64,000 bases of DNA. Origin: Corylus avellana (Eukaryota; Streptophyta; Magnoliopsida; Fagales; Betulaceae). The number at the start of each line of letters is the position of its first letter. Within the stretch, counting starts at the first letter, position 1. The position numbers and the translations under genes were made by a program. Of the stretch, positions 33,703 to 46,300 are shown in pieces. The stretch covers positions 4,655,001 through 4,719,000 of the forward strand of contig NC_081546.1 of the NCBI RefSeq assembly GCF_901000735.1, given 5' to 3'. The notes under the pieces are model-generated. The model did no database searches. It was not told where the DNA came from and was given only the letters and a program-made list of their open reading frames with translations.

Positions 33703-35352
33703 GTCTCCCAACCCTTATCGGCAAGTCTCGTGTACATGCGTTTAAAAGCATCAAAGACAGGGTATGGAATTGCCTTCATAACTAGAAAGTAGAATTTTTA
33801 TCTCAAGCAGGCAAGAAGATTTTATTAAAATCAGTGGCACAAGCCATCCCTACATACTGCATGAGTGTTTTCAAACTATATGGGGCCTTATGCAAAGAAA
33901 TAAATGGAATGATGCAGAAAGTTTGGTGGGGTCACAAAGAGAACCAATTTAGAATCTATTGGATGAGTTGGGAACAGATGGGGTGGACGAAGAATGATGG
34001 AGGGTTGGGTTTCCGTGACTTGGTGATTTTCAACAAAGCACTATTGGCAAAACAAATCCAGAGAGTCCTTAAAAACCCAGATTCTCTAGTTGCTAGAATT
34101 GTCAAGGCCAAATATTATCCTCATGGAACGATTATGGAGGCCGGCGTGGGACGTCACTCGTCATATGCATGGCGAAGTATCATCTCGGCAAAATCAGTCA
34201 TTGAACATGGGACAATGTGGAGGATTGGAGATGGTGAGGATATGCAGGTGTGGGGGGACAAATGGATTCCTATGCCATCAACCTTCTCGGTACAAACACC
34301 TATTAATACATTGCCAGCAGACGCCAAGGTGAAGGATCTCATAGATACGGACACCAAGGAGTGGAAAGTCACAATTGTGAAGGAAATATTCTGGGAAGAA
34401 GAGGCACAATCCATTCTCAACATTCCATTGAGCCCACTTCGATCACCAGATAGAAGAATCTGGCGGGGGACCAAGAATGGTGAATACTCGGTCAGGAGTG
34501 CTTATCATATGGAGATGGAGCTGTCAATGGTATCTAGCAGCAGTGGATCGGGTCTTAACCAAGAAAACACTCGGTGGCAGAAAGTGTTGAAGCACAAGGT
34601 GCCCAACGTGGTTAAGATGTTCTTATTGAGGGCTTTTAATAACCTTATGCCAACAAAAGCCAACTTATATAGAAGAGGGTGGTAAAGGAGAGCTCTTGTC
34701 CCATATGTGGACTGGATGAGGAGACAGTTGCCCATGCTTTATGGGACTGTACAGCGGCAAGGGATGTATGGGGTGGGAGCATATGGAAATTCCAAAAAGC
34801 AACTGGTAGGGGACTTGAGTTTCGACAGATTTTTGAGGATCTGGGCGCTCAGTGCGATAGCAAGGAGATGGAAACCTTTTCTGCTATAGCCAGACGCATT
34901 TGGCTTAGAAGAAATTTGGTGGTCCACGAAAATTCTTTTATCTACCCTAACCAACTGGTACAAGAAGCTGTCGATTAATTTTGGAAAGCTAATGACGTAG
35001 GCCAGGAAACATCTAGACAGCAGTTGGAGCTGACTACTAAACCATGGCAGCAACCCCCAGCAAATATGGTTAAAATAAACTAGGACGCCACCGTGGCAAA
35101 GACGCTCGGAAGGATCGGACTGGGGATAATCGCGAGGGACTGCTGGGGTCGGGTGATTACCAAGTTCACGAACGTAAACCCAACAACAGCAGAATCTATG
35201 GCAGCTTTACATGGACTCCTTCGTGGTCAGGAAATAGGGACATCTGATATAATATTTGAGGGGGATGCTAAACAGGAAGTTCAGGCGGTTAATGCACAAG
35301 AGCCACGCAACAGTTTCTATGGCCACTAAATGGAAGGCATCCAAATGGTTCT

Positions 35353-35705
35353 TGTTGAAATAATGATTATGGGGGAATATAAGCGGAAGCAAGAGATAGA
35401 AAGAACACAAAGAACTTACGGGTGGTTCGGTGTAGACACCTACGTCCACCACTCGGAATACCCCTAAGGGCTACATTGTGCTCATTAACTTCATTTGTCT
35501 ACAATACAAAGGTCCCTATTTATAGGGTAATGTCTAAATACAAGTTTGGTAATCAAATCTCCTTGATTTGATTACAATCCCAATATATGATTATAATCAA
35601 CCCATAAATAGAGAATATTTCAATATCAGCATAATTATGGAATATATGGAAAATATAATATATTTTCCATATATTCTAACATCCCCCCTCAAACTCAAGG
35701 TGGAA
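35353..35705 (-). mobile_element. 3' LTR and polypurine tract of a second LARD/TRIM-like copy
   Basis: The LTR at 35353-35681 (329 bp) is nearly identical to the two LTRs at 23.8 and 25.3 kb. The polypurine tract (acatcccccctcaaactcaa, plus strand) follows and is then cut by the N gap. It is inserted in the LINE RNase H tail. The rest of this copy is not assembled. Confidence 0.85.
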
Positions 35706-35725
35706 NNNNNNNNNNNNNNNNNNNN
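35706..35725. other. Assembly gap (20 N)
   Basis: Twenty N directly after the polypurine tract of an LTR element. About 1.5 kb of that element may be missing here. Confidence 0.99.
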
Positions 35726-36218
35726 AGAGAAACGATAAAGAGAATCAAAAGAAATAAAAAAATAGAAGAAAAAAAAAATTGAGAAACGTTACAGAGAAAA
35801 AAAAATTCAAGAAACAGAGGGAGAATGAAATAACCAAGAAACAAAGAAGAAAAATCGAAGAGAAGAGAGGGGGAGAGAGATACCTTGCGTAGAGAAGAGA
35901 GATCGTTGCTCTTTGAGAGATGAAGATCGTTTTGCAGAGTCTCCTTGAGAGACGTGAGTGCTAGAAGGGTGGAGTTTTTGTGGGCAATTTACACGATAAT
36001 TTTAATCCCACAGGAAAGGATTAGCTAAGCCACTCATTTTTGAGTGGCTTAGCTAACCCTGTGTGTATAGGATTAGTAATCCCATGGGAATAGACTATTC
36101 CCAGGAATAGAGTGTTACCAAACAAAGGATTAGCTATACCTAGTGTTAGCTAGTCCAATCCAAGGGTCTAATTCGCGAATCAAACGGGGCCTAAGAAAAT
36201 TAATCCAATCAACAGTGA

Positions 36219-36600
36219 ACCAAGGCTTTGATACCAATTGAAATTTTGGATTTAAACCCAAAGTTGTAACAAACAGTGAATATCTTAATCTTAACAATCA
36301 AGATTAATAATGTTATTAACTTTAAAGTCAAAACACCTAAAATATGAAAACCAAAATCAAAGCAAGCATAAAACAAATCAAGACAGAGATTTTGATTACG
36401 TAATGAAAACCTACAAATAGTAAAACCACTTTGGTGTTAGCCAACCCAAAAGCCATCAATTGTAGAAGACTTGTGCTACAGATTCTTCTAGTTACTAAAC
36501 CTTTGTAACTTTGAAGACCCACTCTCGTAATCTCGGTAAACAACACGTTCACCTCGCACCGCAACGGCTCCAAAACCTATAACATTCTTTTTAGAATAAG
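36219..36600 (-). mobile_element. Primer site and 5' LTR of the outer Copia element
   Basis: Minus strand: an LTR ending in ATTTCA (plus coordinate 36239), two bases, then TGGTATCAAAGCCTTGG, a classic Copia primer site. This is the expected head of the gag at 25690-22736 once the nested elements are removed. The outer LTR limit is not clear; 36600 is a guess. Confidence 0.55.
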
Positions 36601-37372
36601 TTGGTTAGGGTTTTACAACTTTTTCGCAGGCGGCATCTGGACCTGGTGCAAACAAGCCAACAAATGAGTGATTCTACCAAATTGTGATCTTCATCTCGTT
36701 CGGATACCCAGCGAACAAGCTATCCTGTCCAGCTTCGTGAAATAAAAAGTTGTAGCATTTTGAATTAGCTCCAATGCCACTAAGTTTGCCTTCATTTGAT
36801 GTTTGAATCAAAAGACATGGTTGTTTTTATCTGACTAGGTCTATGTTGGACAGCATACACAAAATTGAATTATCATGTCTTTGATCAACTTTTGCACCGA
36901 ATGAACCCTAAACTTAAAACTTACTACCAAATATGTTTTGACACTGAATTTGTCAGTACAAAAAATGTAACAGATTTGAAATAGATAAGTCATTTTGTAT
37001 GAGGTAACCAGCCCATGTGTGGATCAGTGGATGCATGTATTTTGAGTGATATGTGGGGTTCTCATAGTATCATGCAGAACCACAGGAAGCATCCAAAATT
37101 AAATTAAAAGCCATTTAGAAATTCATGTTTAACCTTTCAATAACTTGGCAATTCATGAGGCTGTGGCCCCATGGAACAACTTGATACATTTTGCTTCCGA
37201 ACCTAATCAATTAGGGATTTGGAATCATGCAATCATTGCTATTCTGCTACAGCTTTCTGCACCTGTTAATGATGAAATTCTTTTAGTTGGAAATGACAAT
37301 AAGTCTTCTTAGTATTTCTTCAAACACCTCTTTTTGCATCTGAGTTGGGTTTTCTCCTTTTGCATATTCCAG
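36601..37372. other. Intron-like DNA upstream of the first visible SEC6 exon
   Basis: No exon recognised. The preceding SEC6 exon (expected to end ...LVKLYQK) is not found between here and the transposon nest. Confidence 0.5.
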
Positions 37373-40300
37373 AGTGGTGCGAAGGACAGGTTACTGAGTA
37401 CCTGGTTGCAACATTTAGTGATTATTTCACAGATGTGAAGATGTGAGTTATCTTCTTTTCTGACCTCGGAAACCTTATATTTTCACTGTCCTAATATTTC
37501 AGTATAGTGGATATTGTTGTATCAACGCCCAAGTCAAAGATACAATCTAAAACAATAATGGTGTTCCTATATTGTTTTCAACTCAAAAGTAGTTTCTTGA
37601 CATGGACAGGATTTACAGCCTTTACTATGTCCCCTTTATTCTATGTTACAACCATCTAGTATCCTTGATAGCAGCTTATGCGTGTATCAGGCTGGCATTG
37701 TACATTGATGAGTTTTTTGCTACAGTTTTAATCTTGACCGTCACTTTGTATCAAGATGAGACTGACTAGCAACTCTTTCAATTCAGATGGTTGGGGACCA
37801 ACTTGAGGATGATTGGATTTCCTACTTTATACGAATATACCTAGCTTGTTTCTTGGTCAACAACAAGGAGAAAGCATGAAGCTATGTTTAATGGCTGATC
37901 TCATTGTTTGATATATATGATGAATTCCAAAATTTAGTATGATGAGTACCGAAAAGGGCATGAAATGTAGAATGATATGTAGAATGACAGCAGGAGTGAG
38001 GTGGATCGAATTAAACCAACTTTAAACAATAAGGAGAAAATGCAGTTTACACCCCTGAAGTTTTAGGGGTTTTTCAATTTTAACCTCAAAGTTCAAAAAT
38101 TGGCAATCTACCCCCCTGAAGTTTCAAAAATTGGCAATTTAAATTTTAAACCTTCCGTTTAATTTTTCCGTCAAAATAGACGGAAATCTATGAAATTACA
38201 TCATTGCCCTTAGGCTTTTTCTAAAAAAATTTCGTCCAATTTAACGGAAAAATTAAACGGAAGGTTTAAATTGCCAATTTTTGAAACTTCAGGGGGGTCG
38301 ATTGCCAATTTTTGAACTTTGGGGTTAAAATTGAAAAACTCCTGAAACTTCAGGGGGGTAAACTGCATTTTTCCCAAACAATAAATACAGTCTTAAAATG
38401 TTAATTGTCACAGATATAGCCACCCTAAAACCATTCTATATATTAAATTTTATTTCTTTTTCAACCTACTTTTTATTAACCATTGTTGTGAAATTTTTGC
38501 ACAGCATATATGCACCCAAGTATGAAACTGTTGGAACGTTTTGGCCTATTTAACATGTTTAGCCACCCTAAAATTATTTTAAATGTTAAATTTTGGTTAT
38601 TGGAGATGTAATATTATTATTTTTAGTGCACTAGATTTAGGCACCCTAGATTTCCTTTCTCAAGGTTTCTGCTATTATATATATAGAGAGAGAGAGAGAA
38701 GCCCCAATTCAATTTTAAATATACCACTTGTCGCAATTCTAAACTATACACTTAAAAGGCTTCTACCATTATATATACGAGCTTGTACCCCGTGCAATGC
38801 ACGGGTTGTTTTTAAAAATGACAGGACGGAAAAGAATAATAATAATTAGTGGATGTATAAATGATAGAAGAAAAAAAAAAAGTTTCAAGGATGAAGCAAA
38901 AAAAAAAAAACCTTCTATAAAGCTTTTAAAGAAAAAGAAAAGCATTGAGAGACCATTTACAACAACACAAATGCTCAAGTCATTTTTCCATGACCTTATA
39001 TATCTTTGCATTCCCAAAATAACTTTATTTAAAATACTTTCAAAGAGAGAAGTTTGAGAAATTACACTAACTAATTTCCTTCTCCTCATTCAATTAACTA
39101 ATTGGCTACCCAAAATTAAAAAAAAAAAAAAAAAAAACTTTCATTAAATCATGGTTAAAAAATAAATGAATTATATCATTTCTCTTTCTTCTTTACTCAA
39201 AAGCATAAACAAAAACATAACCAATGAAATTCATAAGGTATAGGAAGAAGTCCAATCAAATAGAGCTTTTTTTCTTCCAACCATACTTTTGCATTATAAA
39301 GTTTTTTTTCTTCCAACCATATTTTTTCCATCTTTTTCTTATCTCATCCTACAAATTTAATATATCAATCATTAGATTTGTAGACTCATGTAAACTCTAC
39401 ACAAATTCAATGATGGATTCATCCATTCACTATGGAGATGGTTAAAAGATAGTTAAAAATATAATAAATTCTATCATTTCTCTTTATAAAAATTATAACA
39501 ACAATTAAAGACCAAAAATAGAATATGAAGCACAAAACTACATAAATTTTAAAAAAAAAAAAAAAAACCAGACAAATAAATGTACATTTAGCATTCTCTG
39601 CTACATTATTTACCATTTTTCTTGAATTGCAAACACAATTTCCAAAGCCGAATCAAAATTAATACTAATACAATAAAATATAATCGACTTTTCCATATAC
39701 TTTTCTTTCATAGGTATAGAAAGCAGTCCTGTCAATTAGATTTTTTTTTTTTCAACAATCGTTCGTATATATAACGTTAAGAAAAACTACTTTTACAATA
39801 AAAGTAAAAAATATTATAAAAATTTAAACAAAAAATAGAGACAAAAAAATGGAATCAAAAGCACATAACAAAAAAAAATAGACTATTTACTTCTTTGCTA
39901 CATCATTTATCATTCTCTCTGAACACACCCCTTCAAATGCAAATTTCATAACCCAAACATTTTTTTTAAAAAAAAAGAAAAACACATATTTCATCAAATA
40001 AACTAATTGCAAATTAACAATGATTAAAATCGATCCTTAATATCTATCGACCAGGGAATGAATGTGTCAGTTTCGAATTTGAAAAGAGTGATTTTCTTAA
40101 TCAAATTGGCACCAACAACTAAATATACATCACAAATGAAGAATAGAAAAAACAAAACAAAACAAAACAAAACGAAACAAAAAAATAAATAAATAAATCC
40201 AAGTTTCTATACGTGAAAAAGAGGGGAATTGGTGTTTGAGTGAAAGTGAAACATGGTGTTTTAAACCAAGTCCAAAACTGACGAATTTAAAAAAAGTAAT

Positions 40301-43300
40301 TTTCTTAATCAAATTGGCACCAACAACTACCGAAATATACATCACAAATGAAGAATATGGAAAAAAAAAAAAAAAAATCCAAATTTCTATACGTGAAAAA
40401 AAAGGGAAGTGGTGTGTTTGAATAAAAGTGTGAAACATGGTATTTTAAACCAAGTCCAAAACTGACGAATTTGAAAAGAGTAATTTTCTTAATCAAATTA
40501 GCACAAACAACTACCGAAATATACATCACAAAAATAATAATAATAATAATAAAATAAAAATCCAAATTTCTATATGTGAAAAAGATGGGAAGTGGTGTTT
40601 GAGTAAAAGTGTGAAACATGGAGTTTTAAACCAAGTTCAAAACTGACGAATTTGAAAAGAGTAATTTTCATAATCAAATTGACGCCAACAACTACCGAAA
40701 TATACATCACAAACCTAGAATTTTTTTATAAAAAAAATCCAAATTTCTTTAAGTGAAAAAAATGGGAACCTTCAAAACTCCGTTGGATGAGCAAAACGTG
40801 ATGGCTCATCTTTTTCTTTCTCTCTTAATTTATGATTGCTTTGCTTCTTTGTGGCAAAACCAAACGTATGATCGCCTCAAGCTTCATCTCCCCAAACAAT
40901 TTTGCCAACTACCCAACTTTCCATTCCCGGAGGAGTTTTCGGAATATCCCACAAAAGATCAATACTCATCATATTCTCTCTATGAATTCTATAGTTTACT
41001 CCGAAAAGATCGCTGATATTTGCGACAACCTCTTGCTTCAGGCAATTCTTCTTCTTCTTCTCCTTCTTTTATCTTCCAAAGAAACGAAAGTTACTTGAAA
41101 AAAACAGGGGACAATTAAACGCCCGTTGATAGAACTATCTGCTCAAAATCACTTGAAAAACCGAAACTAAAACCCAACATTAATGGACTTATAGAAATCT
41201 GCTTAAAAAAACAGGGGACAATTAAACGCCGGTTGACAAAACTATCTACTAAAAATCACTTGAAAAACCGAAACTAAAACCCAACATTAATGGACTTATA
41301 GAAATCTGCTTAAAAAAACAGGGGACAATTAAACGCCGGTTGACAGAACTATCTACTAAAAATCACTTGAAAAACCGAAACTAAAACCTAACGATGGACT
41401 TTTAGAAATTTGAAACGATGTTTTGTCGTTTAAAAACTTTGGCATGGTAGAATTGTGGAAACCGGATTGGCACTTGTCAAAATTTTAGAGGCTCCGGTTT
41501 AAAACTCTCCTAGAAGAGACATGTGGCAGACATATGTGATGCCACTTGTTAAAATATTGATACTAATATAACACAAATAAGTGTCATTCAAAAACCTAGA
41601 ACACCTAGATAAAATATAAATAAAAAAAAATTATGTATAGGGACAATTCTTCATAATCTCATTATTATGTGTATGTTTATATTAGAATATAACATAGATC
41701 TAGAATAACACATTATATTAAAATATAAATGAATTAATTGTAGTCATGCGAAAATATTCTGTTTGCATTAAATAATTTTTAAAATATTTCCTTAGGCTCA
41801 TTATTTGAGTTTAAGAAAATCTGTTTGAAATTATTTAATTAGAAAATTATTTTGAATAGATATAAAATAGTCATAGTAAAAAGCAAAAATGAGGCAGTGT
41901 GGATAAGGATTATATATATATATATATAGTAAACGTTCAAGCATGCAAATTGGCACAAAAGAATGACACTGTTAAATAGAAGTTTGTGTTTGTAGGCACA
42001 AAATTTTAGATGTATTTGAAAAAATAAAAATAAAACAGAATGTTTTTATTAAGAATGAACAAAAGATCACAAAAGAATGTTTTACTATTCCGATTCTGTA
42101 TGCATACGGTTTGGATTCTCATTAGTGATATCTCAAATTTGAAGGACCAGGCTTCCATGCGGTTCAAAAAAGAACCGCATATCTGCGGTAAAAACTTCAA
42201 TGGTCTAGATTTAACAGCAATTTATTGAAACGTGAAACCCAAAGACAACGTTAGAAAGAAACATACGCCGTTAAACACCCCCATTTTAAGGAATAAATGG
42301 GAATTAAAATATTCCAGGAAACATTAAAGGGGAAGGGGAAAATACCTCCCCGTATCTTCCTTCTTCTTTCTTCATGGTTTTTGGATTCAGCGACGAGGAA
42401 AACACCTCCCCGTATCTTCTTCTTCTTTCTTCGTGGCTATTGGATTCAGCAAGGAGCATCATACTTCTTAAACTCCATACGTCTCTCATAATATCAAAAG
42501 AGTTAGGACCCATCTCCGTTGCTTGAAAGCTCATGAGCTATGTTAACACAGTTTAACGATCTTCAAGGCGTCGTTCAATCTTGAGAGGATTGAATGTTTC
42601 CCATGATAGTTTTACTTTTCCAATGGTAAATCAAGTTGTTTCAATGCTTCAGAGGGATCAGGAATGTAATAATTGGGGAGATCGAGTGTTCTGTCTCAAT
42701 AAGAATGGGTTTTGGATTTGATGTACATTTTTGCTATACGATGATTGAAGTTTCTGTGAAATGTTGTTTATAACTTATGCCCGTAACCTGTTTGATAAGA
42801 TGTCGCACAAAGATTTGGTTTCTTGGAAGTATTATTTGCGCCAGGAAGTGAGGGTAGAGTTTGAACCCAATGTAGTGATTACGTGTTGCAGGGGGGTTGT
42901 GCTATTAGAAGTTTGATCCATGGAAGGCAACTTCATAGTTATGCAATCAAGAACGGAATATTGAGATGGAGGTGTTTTTTCCTTCCCATGAAACAGCGTG
43001 TGTTTCCTTCTAACAGTTGTCTTTGTGTTTCACGTTTCAATAAATTGCTGTTAAATCTGGACCATTGAAGTTTTTACCGCAGATATGCGGTTCTTTTTTG
43101 AACCGCATGGAAGCCTGGTCCAAATTGGAAATGTTGGATACGGTTTGTTAGCACTAAAGAAGGGCTTCAACAGAATCAAGATACGCTAAATATATTTGGT
43201 GAGAATTTTTAAATATATAATAACAATAATAGTTAATGTAGTATACATACTATAATTTCACAAACTTCTCCATTTTAAAGCCAAACATAAAAATGAAATT

Positions 43301-46300
43301 AACAACATTGATCTGTCTTTACAAAAAGAGGGAAAAAAAAATGTCAATCCAACCAACTACTTAAAAGTAAATAAAAAAAAACAAAAAAAAACAAACATAC
43401 TTCAAAAGGAAACCAAACCAGTTAATGATAATTTGTTTCTGAGACTTTTTATGTCGCTTGAAATCCACATCCGATAGAAAAGTCTACTGATAACTTCGAA
43501 CAAATCTTGACCCAGAAGCAAATCTTAAAAGATCTAGGGTTTATGCAATCACTCAAACTATATATTGCCTTTGTAGCATTTAAATTTTTACGAAATATAA
43601 AATAATAAAATAATGATGATAAAAAAACATTGACTTACCTGTCTGAAATTAAGGCCCTTAGAATCAGAGAGAGAGAGGGAGTCAATGGTGGTTTCAATGA
43701 CGAAGAGATGATAATGGAATTGTATATCGAGTGGTTTGTCTCGAATGATTTATTTCAACCGTTTTTTCTTCTGTTTTTTTTAATAGTTGAGGGTGTTTGT
43801 TGTTGAGGGTAGTTGGGAAGGGATATAAGACTTGTTTTGAATGCTTGCACTGTTTCATTTAAATATGAAATGATGTTTTGTCGTTTAAAAACTTTGGCAG
43901 GATAGAATTGTGGAAACAAACTATTCTAAAAGAGACATGTGGCAGACATTTGTCATGTCACTTGTTAAAATTTTAGAGACTCTTGTCTAAAACTCTCCTA
44001 TTATATATTATATTAGATTAGATTAGATTAGATTAGATAGATTGTGATTGTCGGTGTTGTACCATGTTGATCTTATGATATTTCTTGTTTCCCTCTCTTC
44101 CCAACTTGTCTGTCTTTATCCACGCAATAAACCATACTGTTTATCCTTTTTAATAGACTCTTATTTCTGAAGGTTGTTTTACTATGGAAACCCCCTATTT
44201 CGTTGATGTCATCCGTATATATCAACGCGGGAGAGGCTTACATGCGGTAGACAAACCGCTGAGATTTCTTTTCTAATAACGTAAGTAAAAGAAAAAACAC
44301 CGTCAAATCTCACGTTTAACTCCCGTCAATTTCTTTTGTTTTTTTCTACCCAAACCTCTTCTCTCTTTTCTCACCATACCCAAAATCAAATATTGCACTG
44401 CTTATCCTCTACAGCATTCTTCTGAAGTTTATCGCCAGTAAGAAGACTATGAGAGTGTTTTGAAGCTCTTTGAAGATGAAACATCATTTACAAAGCAAGT
44501 TTTCTTCCTCGGGGGAGTAGAAACCCCAATTCTCCAACAAGCTCATTCTAGAAGAGTTGAATCCAAAAATCATGACATCTACTGGATTAAAACCCTCCAC
44601 TGCAGATCACCCACAACACCTCCAAAGCCACAAGCAAAACAAAAAAATTAAACCAAGATCTGAAAGGGATTTTTTGCACAAAGAAGAAGAAGGGGAATGA
44701 GACGGTGGAAGAATGGGAATGAGGCAAAAAAGTTCAAAGCAATTTTGCTGGAAAATAGATTTTGAATTTCATCTTCATTCACCCCTTTCTTCTTACATCA
44801 TCCAACTTACAACCACCTCCAGATTTCAACCAGTGCAGAGGATAACTGCGGCCTCGCACTCGTCGGTAACCCTCTGGGCCCCGGTGGATAAGGCAACCTC
44901 CGGCAAATACGAAAAACTATGCCCAATAGGAACAGGTTGGGGATGATGAAGAAGGCCACCATGTGCAAAGGTTGATGTTGAAAGGCTTGCAGGAGAGAAT
45001 CCATGACTCTCGACTCTCGTGGGTGTCGGTTTTGGGTATGGTGAGAAAAGAGAGAAGACGGCTTGTGGTTTGGGTAGAAAAAAAAATGGAATTAACGGGA
45101 GTTGACGGTGTTTTGTTTTTTGTTTTTTTAAACCTTAAAAGATAAATCCCAGCGGTAGAGCAAAACTACCGCAGATATGCGGTAGTTTTGTCTACCGCAT
45201 GTAAGCCTCTCCCAACCTATCAACGCAATGTGTATTAGAGCATCAAATATTGTGGCCTAGATTCTCTTATCAGAATCCCTCCCTGATTTTCTCGGAGTGA
45301 TTCTTCACCTTGTTTTGTCTATCTCCTTCTTCAATGGATCTCAGTGCCAACCTATTCATTGTCAATTTCGCTTCAGTCTTATTTTCACTCTCTTCACTGG
45401 CATTGTTAAAACCCTAATTCCTTTCAGTTGCTATGGAAAACTGTTGTTTTCGGGTCATCATTGCTACTGTTGTCCTTGCTGTAGCCTTTGCTTTTTCGTT
45501 ACTCTCATTTCCGGAATTGCCTTTTGGCTGGGGCAAATGTTAATTCCCCCCTCCCCCCTTCCCCTTTCCAACTGCCCTGATACCCTCCTCTTGTATTCCT
45601 CTTGCTTGTTTCCTTGTTTTCCTGTCTGGATTATGAAATAAAGAGGGGTGTTTCACATTTCACTAGAGGAAAGCTCCTCATGGTTGGTGCATGGTGTTCT
45701 TCAGTTTAATATCGACAAATATTTTAATTAGAATTTATGAGATTCTTCAGCAATGATCTGTTCCTTGAACATGTCAGGTATAACTTCTGGTGTGTTGTTA
45801 ATTTACATGCATCTGCCTAATTCTTCCTTCAATCTCATCATTTGTTTTAGTTTACCCCTAATCCATTCATTAGTTTGACGTAGACTTGTTTGATTATCAC
45901 CAATTTTGAGACTCTGGCTTATTTAGAACAAAATTTGTTGTTGCAGAATAAAAAGATTCTTTATTACCACTTTGGAATATTGATGATGTTTCTGTTAGTA
46001 TTGTATGTCGGTTGGAACACTTATTATTGGGTTGTTAATTCTGTATTTAAGGTACATTGAAGAAAGATCATTTAGGAGATTTGTTGAAGCTTGCCTGGAG
46101 GAAACTGTCATTGTTTATGTTGATCATCTTCTAACAGAGGTTTTTATTTCACATTAAAGTTGACGATGTATACTCCTGTAATTTGTATTGTTATTTTTAT
46201 TTCTAAAGCATGATCATCTTAATGATGCTTATGCCTGTAGAGAAATTACATCAAGGAAGAAACCATAGAACGGATGAGGCAAGACGAAGAGGTTCTCATG

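Larger units (their letters stand above)
28210..35352 (+). pseudogene. L1-type LINE retrotransposon, degenerate and interrupted
   Basis: A long-decayed plant LINE. In order: ORF1-like basic linker (28212-28764); APE endonuclease remnants (VFLMLTKMNNKKIDF, WLVLGDFNEI, PKFTWYNGRQG, SDHNPLL) 28827-29558; RT core (DPLKAPCPDSFTAEFYQ, GIKLDMSKAYNRVEW, GIRQGNSLSPYLF, FFAND-like box, QKLNKEKTSIFF) 29577-31041; interruption 31046-33702 by LTR sequence; RT tail and zf-RVT (LSQAGKKILLKSVAQAIPTY, WDCTAARDVW) 33703-34978; RNase H (GLGIIARDCWG, EGDAKQEV) 35060-35330. Many stops and frameshifts. The 3' tail is cut by an LTR at 35353. It lies inside the PIF/Harbinger element. Confidence 0.92.
25711..36191. 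mobile_element. PIF/Harbinger-like element split by nested insertions
   Basis: The left end GGCCTCGTTTGGTTTGCGGA (25711) and right end complement GGCCCCGTTTGATTCGCGAA (36191) are inverted, and both sides are flanked by TAA, the 3-bp target duplication of PIF/Harbinger elements. The element's own DNA is only 25711-26239 and 35726-36191, rich in ggattagcta and ggaatagact words on both strands. The ~9.5 kb between is later insertions (Copia pol, LINE, LTR elements) plus two N gaps. It sits in the leader/gag start of the outer Copia. Confidence 0.7.
38778..44035 (-). mobile_element. Helitron-like repeat region in the SEC6 intron
   Basis: Near 38778-38815 the minus strand reads CCCGTGCATTGCACGGG, a 3'-terminal type hairpin, followed by tacaagctcg and T, near (not identical to) the CTRR-T end of Helitrons. 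A candidate 5' end (TC-rich, aatatataataggagag) lies near 44010-44035. Between are tandem repeats and a nested Pack-MULE, and a ~150-bp block (atgttttgtcgtttaaaaac, gagacatgtggcagacat) occurs twice (41410-41560, 43870-44010). There is no Rep/helicase. The boundaries are tentative. Confidence 0.4.

Noticed and set aside
40753..41016. Frame starting [19 protein letters not shown] (87 codons)
   Set aside because: No family recognised, sits between two tandem arrays in a transposon region; a captured fragment is possible but not supported.
40055..41410. Regular repeats considered as a CRISPR-like array
   Set aside because: Units are 107 and ~190 bp, directly adjacent without unique spacers, in a plant nuclear intron; they are ordinary tandem repeats.
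45433..45543. Short hydrophobic ORF starting [14 protein letters not shown] (36 codons)
   Set aside because: It lies inside the SEC6 intron, has no recognisable family and no supporting gene structure; a chance frame is more likely.
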